64,000 nucleotides of DNA from Chlorops oryzae (lineage: Eukaryota > Arthropoda > Insecta > Diptera > Chloropidae). The notes below the pieces were generated by a model. It was given only the letters and a program-made list of their open reading frames with translations, had not been told where the DNA came from and did no database searches. Position 1 is the first letter of the stretch; the number at the start of each line of letters is the position of its first letter. Shown here piece by piece: positions 1 through 12,700 of this stretch. The translations under genes were made by a program, and so were the position numbers. The stretch spans positions 35,105,002-35,169,001 of the forward strand of contig CM035808.1 of NCBI GenBank assembly GCA_020466095.1. Direction: 5' to 3'.

Positions 1-307
1 TAAGTAAATCCGACTCCACATTGAATGTTTGGACTCTGATTAAAATTTCGGGAGCAGAAAGAGGACGCCAAACATTGGTCAGCTTTTGAGCTTACATAGT
101 AATGCGAAGATCTTCTGATGTGTATAAAATATTCTAAGCAGCCAAGGGGCAATGCAAAATTTTCATCTGCCTTATCACATCCCAAGGTAAAATAATAAAA
201 AAAATCTTCCCCAACAATCAGACAGAACCCTTCTCAATGAAGTCCGAAGCACCTTGATCCTCAGTTTAGAAAGTTAAAGGTTTTTTTTATTCTATTTTCC
301 CTGGGTA

Positions 308-553
308 GGTAGATAGGTAGGTTGAAGTGGCTGCCACTTAGGCCGATAATCGTCCCATTGTCATACCAAGGAGGTTTTCTTGTGTTTGTGTGAGTTTATG
401 TCTTGTTATGTAGTCTGGCCCTAACATGCGATTTTTTGAACAACCAGTGCTAGGCTTGGAACATTATACTCCGTATCACCTGTGCCGGGAATCGAACCTC
501 GGACCCTGGGATCAAGAGTATAGCACGCATCCCCAACGCTATCCTAGAGCCAC
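308..553 (-). repeat. tRNA-derived SINE, family 1, copy 1
   Basis: On the minus strand this begins with a tRNA-like head containing a perfect RNA polymerase III B-box (GGTTCGATTCC), followed by a body ending near CAACCTACCTA. A second copy of the same 246-bp length lies at 23,851-24,096 on the plus strand and matches over its whole length. The insertion is flanked by a 12-bp direct repeat, TTTCCCTGGGTA, at 296-307 and 554-565, which is the target-site duplication expected from LINE-mediated retrotransposition. The parental tRNA is not assigned. Confidence 0.88.
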
Positions 554-565
554 TTTCCCTGGGTA

Positions 566-2798
566 AGACCACAAACAAAGTATAATTACCTATACTTATC
601 TTAAGATATGCTCTACGGTTTTAAAGGAAATTTATCGTAGATTTGGAAAAAATTAGAAAAGTATGTGTTCATAAGACCTTTCTTAATACCAAAATGGCCC
701 CCAAAGGCATAAAATGTAGAGAAAATTTCACAATTTTTACTTTGATTTCAAGAATTCCTTAAAGTTGGAAAGTAAAAACAAATTTTCTACCCTTAGAAAA
801 GCCTGATGTTTGGCTGTTGAACCGTTTTATTCTGAAGTTCAATGTTGAGGTGTAAAAAGTATTTTTTTTGTTTTTTTATTTGAAACTGCTGCAAATTCAT
901 TTCCTCCTCTTGTAACTCTTCGGGGTTACATTTAAGACTACCCACTCAAACGATTTTTCTTATACACCATGACCCTCTCGACCAATCTTATGAAGAAAAG
1001 CGGTTTAGTACTGGACACCCTGCATGCCCCTGAATTTCCTCAGTGAAGGACTTTCCTGTTGATCGATTTAATTACTCACGAAAGCAATTTTATACTCTAA
1101 GGGCACAATGAGTACTCAAAGGGAGCCGAGAGTTTCTGCTTTTTATTCTGAATGCATGTGTTTAAGCAAAATTTCTTCGAAACAAAAATACTTTTCGCTT
1201 TTATGAACGAGCAGAAAATACTTTCAGCATACAAAGTAGCACCATCAACTTGGCAGCTTGCTTGTCGGTTGCTTCGGCTCGAAAACAGAAATCTACTACA
1301 CATTTTGCTGATTTCAAGTAAAGCCCATAATTTGTGGTATTTCTCCGTTCCCGTTCCCCCCGAACTATTTTCGTACAGAACGAAATATCTAATTCGAATC
1401 ATGTATTTAGGTCAATACATTGGGTAAGTACTGAGCTACATTTTACCATTGTGACTAAGCTCAGAGGTGCAGTATATCAGTACCGAAAAACAAGGGAATT
1501 TTCGTTTGTTTGTCTTGTTTTGTACATTTCGGCATCAGATCTTGCTGTTTGAATATCTTAAATTCGAATAGAGTTACTTTAGCCAAGCTCTCAATAAAGC
1601 CTAAAAAAGTAGTTATTCTCAGCGAAGGGAGAAAGTTTCAACATTGAAGTATCGAAGAAGCCAATCAATAAACCTTTGAAAACACTAGATGCCGATAATA
1701 AAAGCCAAACTATGCAAATTAATACGCTCTTCAATAAACAATAAAGCAATTCAAGCATAAATCAAAATCCTATCGAAACTCTTCAATGTTTCTTTTCATT
1801 TTATTTGTTTCTCTTCCGTCCAGTGGAGACATTTATTAATTAACTATGATATTTTCTCTTTCTATATTAGTCGAATGCTTCCGTTAGATGATTGTTTTGA
1901 GATTTTATTTAATATTTTAACTTCTTCAAATAAATTAGTCAAATTGTGCTGCTGCATCCCGCACAGAGACCTTGAGCTGATGCGTACGATGATTCTCAAT
2001 CTATGAATTGTCATTAAATGTGCTTTATAAGTAGATGAATGCCATTTTTGGGCAGCTGTGGGCGTTGAATCAGGCGCAGCATTGTCGATTTCTATTGTGA
2101 AGCCTTTTTAATTTTAAATGCAATGAATCTATTCGTTCGCTGATGAGTCATTTCCACACAGCTGATAAGTTTGTCGCTTAAGTCTTTTGTTTTATTGCCT
2201 TGAGATCGTAGGCTGAGAAGGTACGTGCATAGATTTTTAGCCGATTGGAACATTTGGCTCGCTTGTGAAATATGATATGACCAATGATTTAATCACTGAT
2301 TAATGGAAATGCCATCAAAAGGAATGATAAAACCGTTTTCTTGAACAAACTTTAGCTTTCAATGTATTTTATTGGGTGGACTTTTTGGAGGAATAGAGAC
2401 TTTTTTTTGCCTTTTTGAGTTTTCGCATTCAAAAAGTAATAATTCGATTGAATATGACGAAATGAAGGAACTTAAGCTATAGAGAATACATAACCCGACT
2501 ATGAAGCTTTCAAGATTTAATGACTACCATTTTGGGTTCAATGACTGGGAAATATCTTTTCGACTCCTTTATAAAATCAATTGAGCTTTTCATATTTCTC
2601 CCCAGAAGTCTTCATCTTGATGTGATCATATAATTAAGGCACATTATCAATGTCATGCTACATTAAATGCGAACGCTTCAAAATTTCACAACCAAACCAT
2701 TTACCAAAAATAAAAATATAAAAAAATTTTTAAAAAATGCTTTGGAGAAAATGTGCGAAAGACTCTTCCAAAAAGAAAAGAAATAAAAAGACCTACTA
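566..2798. other. No gene recognised (intergenic or upstream intron)
   Basis: AT-rich sequence with short open stretches only and no coding-like composition, RNA gene or clear repeat. It could be intergenic or part of a 5' intron of the Corin gene, whose first exons were not found. Confidence 0.5.
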
Positions 2799-2801
2799 TT
2801 A

Positions 2802-4082
2802 GGCCCCATCTACACGATGCAAGTTTTCACTTGGCAAGTCACTTCTGCAAGTACTTGGCAAGGAGATTGCATCGTGTAGAATGCTTGCAAGGACTTGCGG
2901 CAGGTTTTTCAAGACTTCCATGCAAGAACTTGCCTAAAGAAAATTCGGATCGTGTAGAAATACAATCTTCCAATTTGCTAGAAGATTTTTTTACTTGCAC
3001 GCTTAAAACTGTCAGGTTCAAGAAAGTAGCGAGTGCGATGTTTCAATATTTATTTTTTTCTTCATAGCTAGTAACATATTTATTGAATTAAATTTTTCGC
3101 ATTTTTTTTTTAACATCGCTGTGTCAGAGGAGCAAATTGAAATAATTACTGAAGAATACCAGCAAAATGAGTGCTTGCGGCAAAAGTCACACATGGACTA
3201 AAAAAACAAGTAAAAAATTTTACATCGGCTAAGCCGATTGCACACATACCTTTTCCTCAGCCTAAAATATGTTAAAAATTATCTTAACAAAAATTCCTGC
3301 TGTTTTCGTTGTTCTAGCTTGGATATCTATTTTATACCTTATCTGTACTTCGAATTAGCTTCTAAAACTCGAGATTATTATTAAGCACAAATTTTCGCGG
3401 ATGGTGGGCATGGTCAAATTTTAACCGTTAGGGGTATGTTACATACTCCGTGCCAAACTTAATATACCCTTTCCTTCGGAAAAGGTATAAAAGAGGCTGC
3501 TTACGAAGCAATTGCCGAAAAAACAAATTTGGAAAAGCTGGTTATAAAGGACAAATTGCATTCCTTGCTCTGGAAGCTCTGGAGGTAAGCCAGTGAAATG
3601 GAAGCGCTTTGAATTGTTCACCTTCATTTGATAGGTCCTTCATTGAATTCTCATAAAAGGGATTTCTGTCTTGAATTTGCGTGCCCAAATTGTTCGTTTT
3701 GGTTTTTTTCTATAATTTTCTATTTCTTCCAAAATGAGCACCGCTGCTAGAACTTTCTTTATTTATTTATTCATTTTTGCTATTTTAGGTTAAAATATGA
3801 TTTTTTATACGAACTGGCAAACTTGCGGCAAGAACTTCTACTTGAATGTAAAAACCTTCAAGCTTGCAAGCTACATGTTCTAAAAAAATTGCTTCTGAAA
3901 AGCAACTTTTAGTAACGCCGTGTGGCTATGTGCCCAAGCACTTGCGTGCAAGTCATCTTTAGATTACTTTCAGGCAAGCTGCAAGCTAAAATTTACTAGC
4001 ATCGTGTGGATTGGTCACGCAAGTTCTTGCACACAAGTACTAAAACTTGCCAAGCGAAAACTTGCATCGTGTAGATGGGGCC
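2802..4082. mobile_element. PIF/Harbinger-like non-autonomous DNA element
   Basis: The ends are inverted repeats of about 28 bp starting GGCCCCATCTACACGATGCA on the left and its complement on the right. They are flanked by the 3-bp direct repeat TTA (2,799-2,801 and 4,083-4,085), the duplication typical of PIF/Harbinger transposons. The subterminal ~150 bp on each side is packed with ACTTGC/GCAAGT hexamers and a repeated ATCGTGTAG motif. The middle has no transposase-like reading frame, so mobility would need proteins supplied elsewhere. The superfamily call rests on the TSD and GG..CC ends and is inferred. Confidence 0.78.
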
Positions 4083-4085
4083 TTA

Positions 4086-5270
4086 TGCTAAGAATTGAGA
4101 TTAAACTAACAAAATAAAAAAAATAAAAAGAAAAAAAATGAACAGATAAAAAAGCGTACAAAATGCACAATGAGGAAAAAGTGGAAGCAGGAAAAAAACT
4201 TTCGCTAAAGCAAAAGACTGTGTTGGCTTTTTCACTTCTGGACTATTAATTCGTCACGAATGATTTGCGCAGTTGATTGTAGATAACAAAATGTAGCGCC
4301 CTGTGAAATTAAATTAAATAAAAAAAAAATATCGGAGAATTTAAATAAAAGTGCCAGCAACAATTGCAGGTAATAGGCACGAGCAACTATAAAGACTCTC
4401 TACGCTGTGCCTTTATAACTTAATTATTTTGCTTTCTTGGCTTCACTTGATCATGATCAGCATTACGATGACGGATATGAAAATAACCATTGCGGGCATC
4501 AATGACTGCCGCAATGCTGTGCTGCGCACACTTCGAGCCTCCATTGTGGCATTTTCATGGGGCATGCCGCATGCGCTTTGTTCGTCGCCCTGAAGCGAAG
4601 AGTGCGCTCGTGCTGCTTTTGAATAACGAGCGGAAAATTGGTGCAATTTCACTCGAAGGGCATTCAAAGAGAAATGGAAAACTGAACTTGGGATACTTAT
4701 CATTCCACTTAATTTTTGAAAATTGACAATTCAGTTTTCTTGCTACTCAGTTACGTGTCGTGCCGTCTTTATTATTATCGATGCCCATGATTGGTGATCC
4801 ATGACATAATTTTTACATTTAAATGATGATGCAATATAGTCAGATTTACATTTTATAGAAGAGAACCGTTAAAATGTATCATAAATTTATTCCAAATAAT
4901 TTTGAAAAAATAATAAAAATAATTTATGGTTTTTGGGCGATACAATTATTTCCATTCAACAGTGAAAAGGAAAAGGCAAAAGTATTTGAAATTGGAAATA
5001 TTTTCGATAGGGTAACATACCTGGATTCCGTTAACTTATATCTGTCACTGTGCTTTAACAATTTTCAAACATTTTGGAAAAAGCGAAAACGCGGAACAAC
5101 TGGAAGAGTCTTTGGTGTCTGTAAATGAAGATAAAGAGAAGAAGCTGTTATAATTATTTAAATTTATTTAATTTGCATAAAGTTTTTAATAAATTGAATT
5201 TTTTTTCTCCTAGAAAAATGATGTTAATCCGGCTGGAAGTTTTAACTAGTTTAACTAGATTATATCTTGG
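4086..5270. other. No gene recognised
   Basis: AT-rich non-coding sequence. Short open stretches around 4,450-4,720 and 4,874-5,128 show no recognisable domain. Nothing else is seen. Confidence 0.5.
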
Positions 5271-5275
5271 GCCTG

Positions 5276-5411
5276 CCCAGTAAAGTCTATCCAGGATGCC
5301 ACCCACATGCCAAGCACGCAGAAGCCGCTATTCAGCTGTGGCTGCTGAACTTCTCTAGTTGATAAAGCTGAATAGCAGCTTCTGCGTGCTTGGCGCGTGG
5401 GTCGCGCTGGG
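5276..5411. repeat. Foldback hairpin, about 36-bp stem
   Basis: Positions 5,301-5,336 are complementary, with about three mismatches, to 5,366-5,402. The stem contains AAGCACGCAGAAGC and GCTATTCAGCT, and the loop is about 29 bases. CCCAG at 5,276 and CTGGG at 5,407 may extend the inverted ends, making a miniature foldback element. No transcript or coding evidence is visible. Confidence 0.7.
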
Positions 5412-5723
5412 TTCTCCACCTCTATTTAGTCGTTAGTTTTGGAGATCCCATCTTGTTCAAGATGTCATTTTATAGAAAAAAAGCTCAGCTTTCGTTTAAA
5501 ATTATTTTAAAAAATATCAAAAATGTCGCATTCAGCGAAAAATTGCTTATAAAAATAAAAACCGTTTTTTTGTGCATCAATAATAAATTCTGCAGATGTA
5601 AATTTTTTTTTTCGGAAAGAGCAGACAAAAATCTATAAAAATCCTTTATCACATTTTTTTAATTTGCCAATTTACGAGACGTAGAATTTTTTGAATACAA
5701 AAGGACCGAAAGTTTAACACCCT
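5412..5723. other. No gene recognised
   Basis: AT-rich spacer between a hairpin and a hAT-type foldback element; nothing else is seen. Confidence 0.45.
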
Positions 5724-5731
5724 GTATCTAG

Positions 5732-6202
5732 CAGAGCTGTAAACGAGTGACTCATTTTTGATTGAATCAGTAAATCATTCACATAATGAATGGGGATAAA
5801 TGAATGAATTTATTTCAACACAAGATTCGAGTTGAGTTAAAATTTGATTGCATTCTTTTGAATGAAAAAATTTGAATGAATTCAATTCGAGAAAAAAAAT
5901 TTAAAGACTTCAAATTTGAGTTCACTCCCTGACGAATTTAAAAATTTGAACTCAAATTTTAATTCATTCAAATTTTTTTTTAGAAAGGAGTGCATTCAAA
6001 TTTTTAAATTCGTCAGGGAGTGAACTCAAATTTGAAGTCTTTAAATTTTTTTTCTCGAATTGAATTCATTCAAATTTTTTCATTCAAAAGAATGCAATCA
6101 AATTTTAACTCAACTCGCATCTTGTGTTGAAAAGAGTTAACTCAAAATTCTAAAAATCATTTGAATTAAAAAACAAAAATGAGTCACTCATTTACAGCTC
6201 TG
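5732..6202. mobile_element. hAT-type foldback MITE, 471 bp, near-complete palindrome
   Basis: The ends read CAGAGCTGTAAACGAGTGAC on the left and, as the complement, CAGAGCTGTAAATGAGTGAC on the right. They are flanked by a perfect 8-bp duplication, GTATCTAG (5,724-5,731 and 6,203-6,210). Eight-base TSDs with CAG...CTG termini are characteristic of hAT transposons. Most of the element folds on itself: for example, the block around TCGTCAGGGAGTGAACTC at about 6,010-6,030 is the complement of 5,925-5,945. It has no coding capacity. Confidence 0.9.
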
Positions 6203-6394
6203 GTATCTAGGCACCCGGTCAATATTTCCCCTCCTCCTTTTGCACAATTCATGTATGTACTCTCATAGCGCAACATTTCCACCAAGTTTCATCGAAATCC
6301 CAGGTATAAAGTTTTTTGAGCGGGTACACTTGACGTGAAATGCCCCACATATAACTTAAATGCTCATAATTAGGGCTCGAAAAAAATGCCCTAA

Positions 6395-6553
6395 AAATGA
6401 CAAAAATTTAGGCAATTGAAAAGGCCTTCTAAAAACAATTTTAAAATACCCAGCTAAGTTTTATGTTTTTAGAGCTAAAAACATTCATTTTAGCAGGGAA
6501 TAAATTTAAAAGAGATTTTAGAAAACCTTCACGATTGCCTAAGTTTTTGTCAT
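6395..6553. repeat. Inverted-repeat (MITE-like) element
   Basis: Arms at about 6,395-6,434 and 6,513-6,553 are inverted copies (ATGACAAAAA, TTAGGCAAT and TTTTCTAAAA motifs in both) around an ~80-bp loop. No clear target-site duplication was read, so the superfamily is unknown. Confidence 0.6.
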
Positions 6554-8834
6554 TTGAAGACAACTCAACTCCTGCCTTGAGTGACAAATACTGAGACTAG
6601 AAAAAGCGACGAATGTGCAAATAAGCATGGCTAAATAGAATTACCAATTACTGTTGTACAATTGTGTTTATGCGGCTGTACAAAGACCGTATTCTCTCAA
6701 TACAAAAACAACATAATTTATATACCTAATGGAATAGAAATAAAATGGCAAAAAATGTTACATGAAACTATCACCTGACAGTGTTTCAAAATTTATTGCC
6801 TTACCCACACTTTGGAACAATAAAATCTTTCTCTTTATTATATTGTCATTCCTTATCAGGCTTTCTTATCTTCATTCAATGAAAGTTCAATAGTCCTAGC
6901 GAAACAAAAAAAACTCTGCTCGAACTTTCCAAATGCACCGATGAACGACACGATGCTCGGTCAATGGAAGATGCTCCAAGTTTTTGTGCCGTTACGAAAA
7001 GTGAAAATGTCATCGACGTACAGCAGAAGCACAGGCAATCGAAAGAAAAATCAAAAGACTTAAGTCAGAAACTCGCCAGCCGCCAAACTCAATGGCTTTC
7101 AATACGAATTCGAATTCGAATTTGAATGAAAATTGAATAACTATTTAAAGAAATTTATTTGAATAAACTTGAAGCTTTGCGGCTCACTCATGAGTCATGA
7201 CTCATTAATGTGTTGTTTTCATAAAAGAAAAAAGTGAAAAATTAAATCAATGAAGGTTCCGTTCAAGGAAACGACAGGAAAAAGGCAGATTCGTTTTGTT
7301 GAATGAAAATATCGAAAGCAAAAACACGTGAAGAAGGCGCTTCTCATCGTTGCATCGAATGCTGAAGTTGCTCCCCACGCTGCTGCTGCTGCTGTAAGCG
7401 GTTGGGTGTTTGATCAGTGAAAGCGAAATTTTCGTGCAGCAAAAATTTCTTGCCGCATGCTGTGGACCCGCATGGCCAAAGCGGCGATGACGTGCTGCAT
7501 CATTTGCGTTTGCTGCTCTTTTTGTGCGAGCGCGCTTTTTCAACTCGTTCGACTTTCTTTTTCACTGATGCACTTTTTACTTATCCATTTATTTTTTTTT
7601 TTTTTTATTTTTTGAGTTTGCTGAATTCGCTCTCCTGGTAAAACGCGAAATGCAAACACGTTCCAAAAAAAAAAAAAACGGCAAATATGTATGAGCGGCA
7701 ATTGCATTGGGGCTTTTTGTCAGCTGCTTGCCGCGGTAATTGCTAATGTCAAGGTCTTGGCTTGTCTCTGGTTTTGTCTCGGCTATACGTATTGTCGTTG
7801 CCGATGTTGTCATTTCGTTGTCAACGGATTTTTTGAGATTTCATAAAATGTGAAAAGTTTTCGAAATGAAAGTTTTGCTCACTGGAAATGTCGTGTTGCC
7901 GATCAAGAAGGCAGTCTCAGCTGCTGCATGGTCGCGAGGTCGCGAGGAACGCCGATCCGGGTAACCACACGATGCACGTGAATTCTGCAACACGTAGAGT
8001 GGGGTGGGTGTTTCAAAGTCAGTCGTGGGTTGTGACATTGTCGTGTCTTCGAACTGACTACGATGGGTCGACGCTTGTTGTGACGTTAAGTGGAGTTTTA
8101 ATTTTTTTCGCTTCGGAGTCAGTGGAAGGGACCGAGCAAGGTTCATTTTAAGTGAAAGCTTGAAATTTTTTTCCCTAAAACGACTCTTAAAATTATTTTC
8201 TTTAAACTTTTCTTGGGTTAATATTGTATTAAAGTTAACCAGAGGTTAAGGAAAATGAAGAAATCACGATTGCACATTGCAACAATGGACGGCGTAACGA
8301 AACACAAAAAAATCTGCCGCAGCAGGAAAAATTTCGCAAATAAAATTATTTTTGATTTGTTTCGCCAATTGAAATTGGAAAAAAAAATGCCAAGTAGAGA
8401 ATAAAAAAGTCATAAATAAAGAAAATATTATTTAAAAAGACAAAAATGACATCCCCTAAGCTTAAGAGAATAGTCACAGCTAAATCCTAACGGATTTATT
8501 CCACCTTTCAAGACCGAAGTTTGAGTCAAGTTTGGAAATTCTTCTTAAAAGAGCCAAATAAAAGGATGAGATAATCTGCAGACTTCCTCCAAATTTATAG
8601 AAATATGTACTGCTCCACTTCAAACTCACTTCGGACCTTTTCACTTTTGAAGTCATTCCAAATGTCGCCACTTAAATACATGTGGTCTTGCAAGACCATG
8701 TATGTATATGTAAGCTTGAATTGACCAGAAAAACTTATGGACCAAAAGTTCTCACTATTTCCTTGAAAAACTTTGATTTTGATCAAAGAGTGTAGAACCT
8801 AGCGAATATTCTACTAGGATTACCACGCCTACTA
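6554..8834. other. No gene recognised
   Basis: Mixed AT-rich sequence with poly-T/poly-A runs (7,590-7,610; 7,663-7,678). The stretch 7,340-8,150 is less AT-rich and has open frames on both strands, so an untranslated exon or regulatory region is possible, but no domain or splice chain is visible. Confidence 0.4.
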
Positions 8835-9008
8835 CAGTGTACTTTCTCTTAAGCGGACACCTACGGGACCGAAAAATATGTCCGCTTAATAGAGGTGTCC
8901 GTTTAAGAGGAAAATATTTGAGAATCAGGAACACTAAATCATTCCCAAAAAGTGTCCGTTTATGGGGTGTCCGCTTAAGAACAGTGTCCGCAAGGAGAGA
9001 GTACACTG
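8835..9008. mobile_element. TA-flanked MITE (GCGGACA family), copy 1
   Basis: The ends are CAGTGTACT...AGTACACTG, bordered by TA on both sides. Internally, inverted blocks repeat TTAAGCGGACACC and CCGAAAAATATGTCC. Related copies lie at 60,047-60,200 and 62,341-62,516, with a decayed scrap at about 46,927-46,998. TA duplication and pogo/Tc1-like size suggest mobilisation by a Tc1/mariner-type transposase; that link is inferred. Confidence 0.8.
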
Positions 9009-9010
9009 TA

Positions 9011-9415
9011 TTATAATGATTTTTGGTCTTTCAATCACTGATTTTATACAATTCTATGAATGACCCTTTCAAAAATTGGTAAATTCCTCGTACACAACTC
9101 TAGATTTTCTTATGGTATTTTTTGGTGTGGGTATTTGTTTGAGTAAAAACTAGACTTCGTGACTTTGCGGGCCTCTGTCGACGAAAGATGGGCAAAAAGA
9201 CTGGCCGTTTCAAACTTGAAAAACAGTGTTGAATTTCGAGGACGAGCTTTCCTTATAGTTTTTGCACTCAATTGTATGAAGCCATCCCACTGTGCGGCGC
9301 GGTGGGGTCGAAAACGACATTTATTTCCTTATAAATTTGTGTTTGTAACGGACTAATATTTAGCCTAAATAATTAAAATATTAAAAATCGCCTTAAATGC
9401 ATTTAAGCATGAGGT
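9011..9415. other. No gene recognised
   Basis: No recognisable coding, RNA or repeat signal between two MITEs. Confidence 0.45.
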
Positions 9416-9417
9416 TA

Positions 9418-9703
9418 CCCGAGTAAAAGTATGCAGGCCTAAATCGAGCTCAAATGAAGCCCAAAATTCAATACGCGCCCATAGCGCGTTTTTGTTAGAT
9501 TTGGGCTTGATTTGGGCGTGCATTGGGCTCGATTTTTGACGCGTTTGTTCACTACCCATGCCCGGTTTGGGATCGATTTGGGCGCGAGTCTGTTCATTAT
9601 TTGGGCGGGGTTTGGGCTCTATTTGGGCGCGTTCTTTTTAGATTTGGGCCCAGTTTGGGCGTGCTTTGGGCGTGCAAAATAAATACAAATATTTTTACTC
9701 GGG
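9418..9703. mobile_element. TA-flanked TIR element filled with a TTTGGGC-type array
   Basis: The termini are CCCGAGTAAAA and TTTTACTCGGG, each bordered by TA. The interior is a degenerate array of about a dozen copies of ATTTGGGC(G) with GCGCG-rich spacers, in direct orientation. There is no protein-coding potential. The terminal CCC(G/A)G motif resembles elements at 27,164, 55,804 and 60,671 in this window. Confidence 0.72.
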
Positions 9704-9705
9704 TA

Positions 9706-12700
9706 AGAGGTCGCCTGAATGAAAAGAATTTTGAATCATGCCCAAGTTTTTCGTTTGACGTTGGCAATTCAAAAATTTTTCCACGTCTGAACTGGCCTAG
9801 AGTTCATCCAACCAATGTCTCAAAAGTTCGAATATTGAGAACATAGTTTTGGAAAACCTTTCCTAGTAGAATTTAGTTTGACTTTTATAGACGGGGGAAA
9901 GTCGGAAAAACTTTATCTGCTTAAAAAGTTGTGCAAAATACAAAAAAGTTTAAAATTTTTTTTAAAAAGTCTCAATTTTCCGACTTTCCAACGTTTTTAA
10001 CACGCTTTTGTGAATACCCTATTATTTTGAGGTGTTTAAAGAGCGGAACTCAATCCCTAGCGCGAAATGCACTCGAAATATGAGTATTTGCTGGTTACAG
10101 GAACAGTTTTGCATGTATTTTTTGTGGTGCCCGCCGAGGGAAATCTTTTCTAGGAGCTCCTCGACACAAAGGTTTGTAAATTCGGGACCCAGAAGCTGTG
10201 GCCTACCCTTTTCCCTATACGAAAGCGCTGTTTATATCCATAATAATTGCTTTAGCCATGTTAGCGTTGTTGACAACTGTAAGCCAACCATTGTTTTGAA
10301 AGTTGAAGGTTTATTAATAAAATAAAAACAATTATTGGAGCATATACGAACAATTCAAAGAGAAAATTCTCCATAAAGTGTTAATGGAATATTTAATCAA
10401 ACTCTCAAGACATCGCGATATATCGTGAGTTTCTAATTAAAGCTAATCGCTTTACTATCCCACAATTAGCACAGAACTCTGCATGCTTTAGATTAGCCTA
10501 TTTTATTTTTCTAAAACAAAAAAAATAATTATAATAATAATAATAAACAAAAAAGCGGCGCACTCGTGAGCGCTTGCGTGAGTAATGGGTGTCCACCACA
10601 CACTCACACGTTGCAGGCACAAGCTCATTGCTCCAGTTTTGTATCCCAATTTAGCTCGCAAAAGGCGCGAACTGACAAAATGAACAAAAAAAGTTTAAAA
10701 AAAATAAAATAAAAAAAATTGTTTCACATAATTGTTCGTAGCGCAGCTCGTATTACAGTTTCAAATGAAAACGACACCGACAGCAACTACGAAATCACAT
10801 AATAACATGCTTCAGACCCAACAAGACAGCGTGTAACTTCGATGCATTTAATTATATTGTACAGGCAATGCGAAAGGCATTGTTAGGCGTGCGTCCGTGT
10901 GTGTGTGTGTGTGGGTCCGGATCTGCTCCAGTCCCGATTCACAGACGCCCTCTGGCTCGTTATCTTAATTGAAGATTTCATTTGAAGGAGCGATTGCAGC
11001 TCATTTCCATAGCACAGCAAAGCAAAGCCCGATTCTTCCCGCTCAAAAGCACTTCGATCGGCCTTTTCTCTTTCACTATCTTCAAAGGGCCATCGCCGAG
11101 GGTTCACTTTAAATGTCTGCAGACAATTTTGACTTTTGGAATTCTTAGCATATTTTTGTTTTTTGTTTTTAACTTTCTTTGGTGTCTGCCAACGATTATG
11201 ATTAAGAAGGATGAGGGGAAACGAGCACACATGGCGCGGCTGTTTGTTTTTGGAGTTAGCGCCTAAATTTTATGTTGAATTATTGAATGATAATAACTTT
11301 TACTTGCTTCTTTCTAATTTCTTTTTTATTTTTCAATTTTTTTTGGTTGCTCGTTCGTTTGTTTTAAGGCGAACGTGTTGGGCACTCTTCGAACTTTTAC
11401 TTTTTCAATGTTGTTTTCTTCTTCTTGTTGCTTGACATAAATACATAATTAAGAGTGCGCTGAACGTTGGAGGTTTTTTTTTTTTTTGTTTTAATGAACC
11501 TATGAGGGTCTATAGTCAATGGTCGAACGAAAACGAACGAGCGATAGTCAATTTTTTTTTTTTTTTTTTATTGATTAAAGTTCAGTGGGAAGGTCTTTAT
11601 GAATTAAATCAGAATTTATTGAGATGTCGTCTTAATGGTGAGTCTTTGCTTTTAGTTGGACACGGAGGCGATGAGTCGTCGAATATTTTACATTCAGAGA
11701 TTGGTTAAGACTTAAAAATTCCCATCGAAGGTCAGAAAGCTTAAAGAAATTTGAATATTAAATTAAAAGACAAAAAACGATTTGACGTCAAATCGAATCT
11801 GGTCGAGATTGAAGATCACTAATGAGGAGCTCTTAAGAAAATTAAGTTTAATCAAAATGTTTTTCACTTGCCGCAAAAGAGCTGCTCACCGAGAGGTTTA
11901 AATTGAGTTTTCCATCTCTGTGAACTTATGACTTTGCGAATTTTGAAGGCAGTTCAAACAATCAAGGAAAATTCTCATGAAGATCTTTTTGATTTTCACG
12001 CGAAAGAAGCTTCTCATCCGGCAACAATTCAAACAATGACTGTGGGAAATGTGGTTGAGCAAATCGTTTTCCAGAACCAAGCGGTAATCGCAATTTTCCA
12101 AAGCGAGTTTATTTTGTTCTAATGTTCACGATTTATTTTTCTGTTTTTTGTTTGGTTAATTTTTTTTTTTTTTTTTCCAAAGTGAAAAATGATCAACCGT
12201 GGAAATTTCTTCAATAAGCGGAAATTAAAGATTGATGGATTTTATATAAATTTTGTTGGACGTGATAGCTTCACTTAAAAATGTGTTATTTTTATTGTTA
12301 GACCATTGAGAATTTTTCGACGATCAATCATGTTAAATTTCCTAAGAGGATGGATGGAGCTTAAAGCTGAAAAAAGGAATATTTTCATGATTGCTGTGAA
12401 TATACATTAGGGTGCTCCAAAAAAAAAGTCCTATATGGCAGTCGTTTTTATACCGGACACACTGTGTCGAGGTGGCTCAACTCCTTCGATATGAAAACTG
12501 TATATAGACAGATAGACGGACGGACAAACAAATTGCAAAAGTAACTGTCACGTTGGGGCCTCCTATTTGTGACGCCCAATTTTATTTATAAAATTGCTAT
12601 TAAAGACGCCTTAATATTCTATAAAGTTAGTACATTTTGTAGTTTATATAAGTGAGAACAAAGATTGGATACTTTTCTACCGAGCTAATAACGAGCCTAT

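Noticed and set aside
7340..8150. GC-richer segment possibly holding a 5' Corin exon
   Set aside because: No frame with matching splice phase into 16,947 could be identified.
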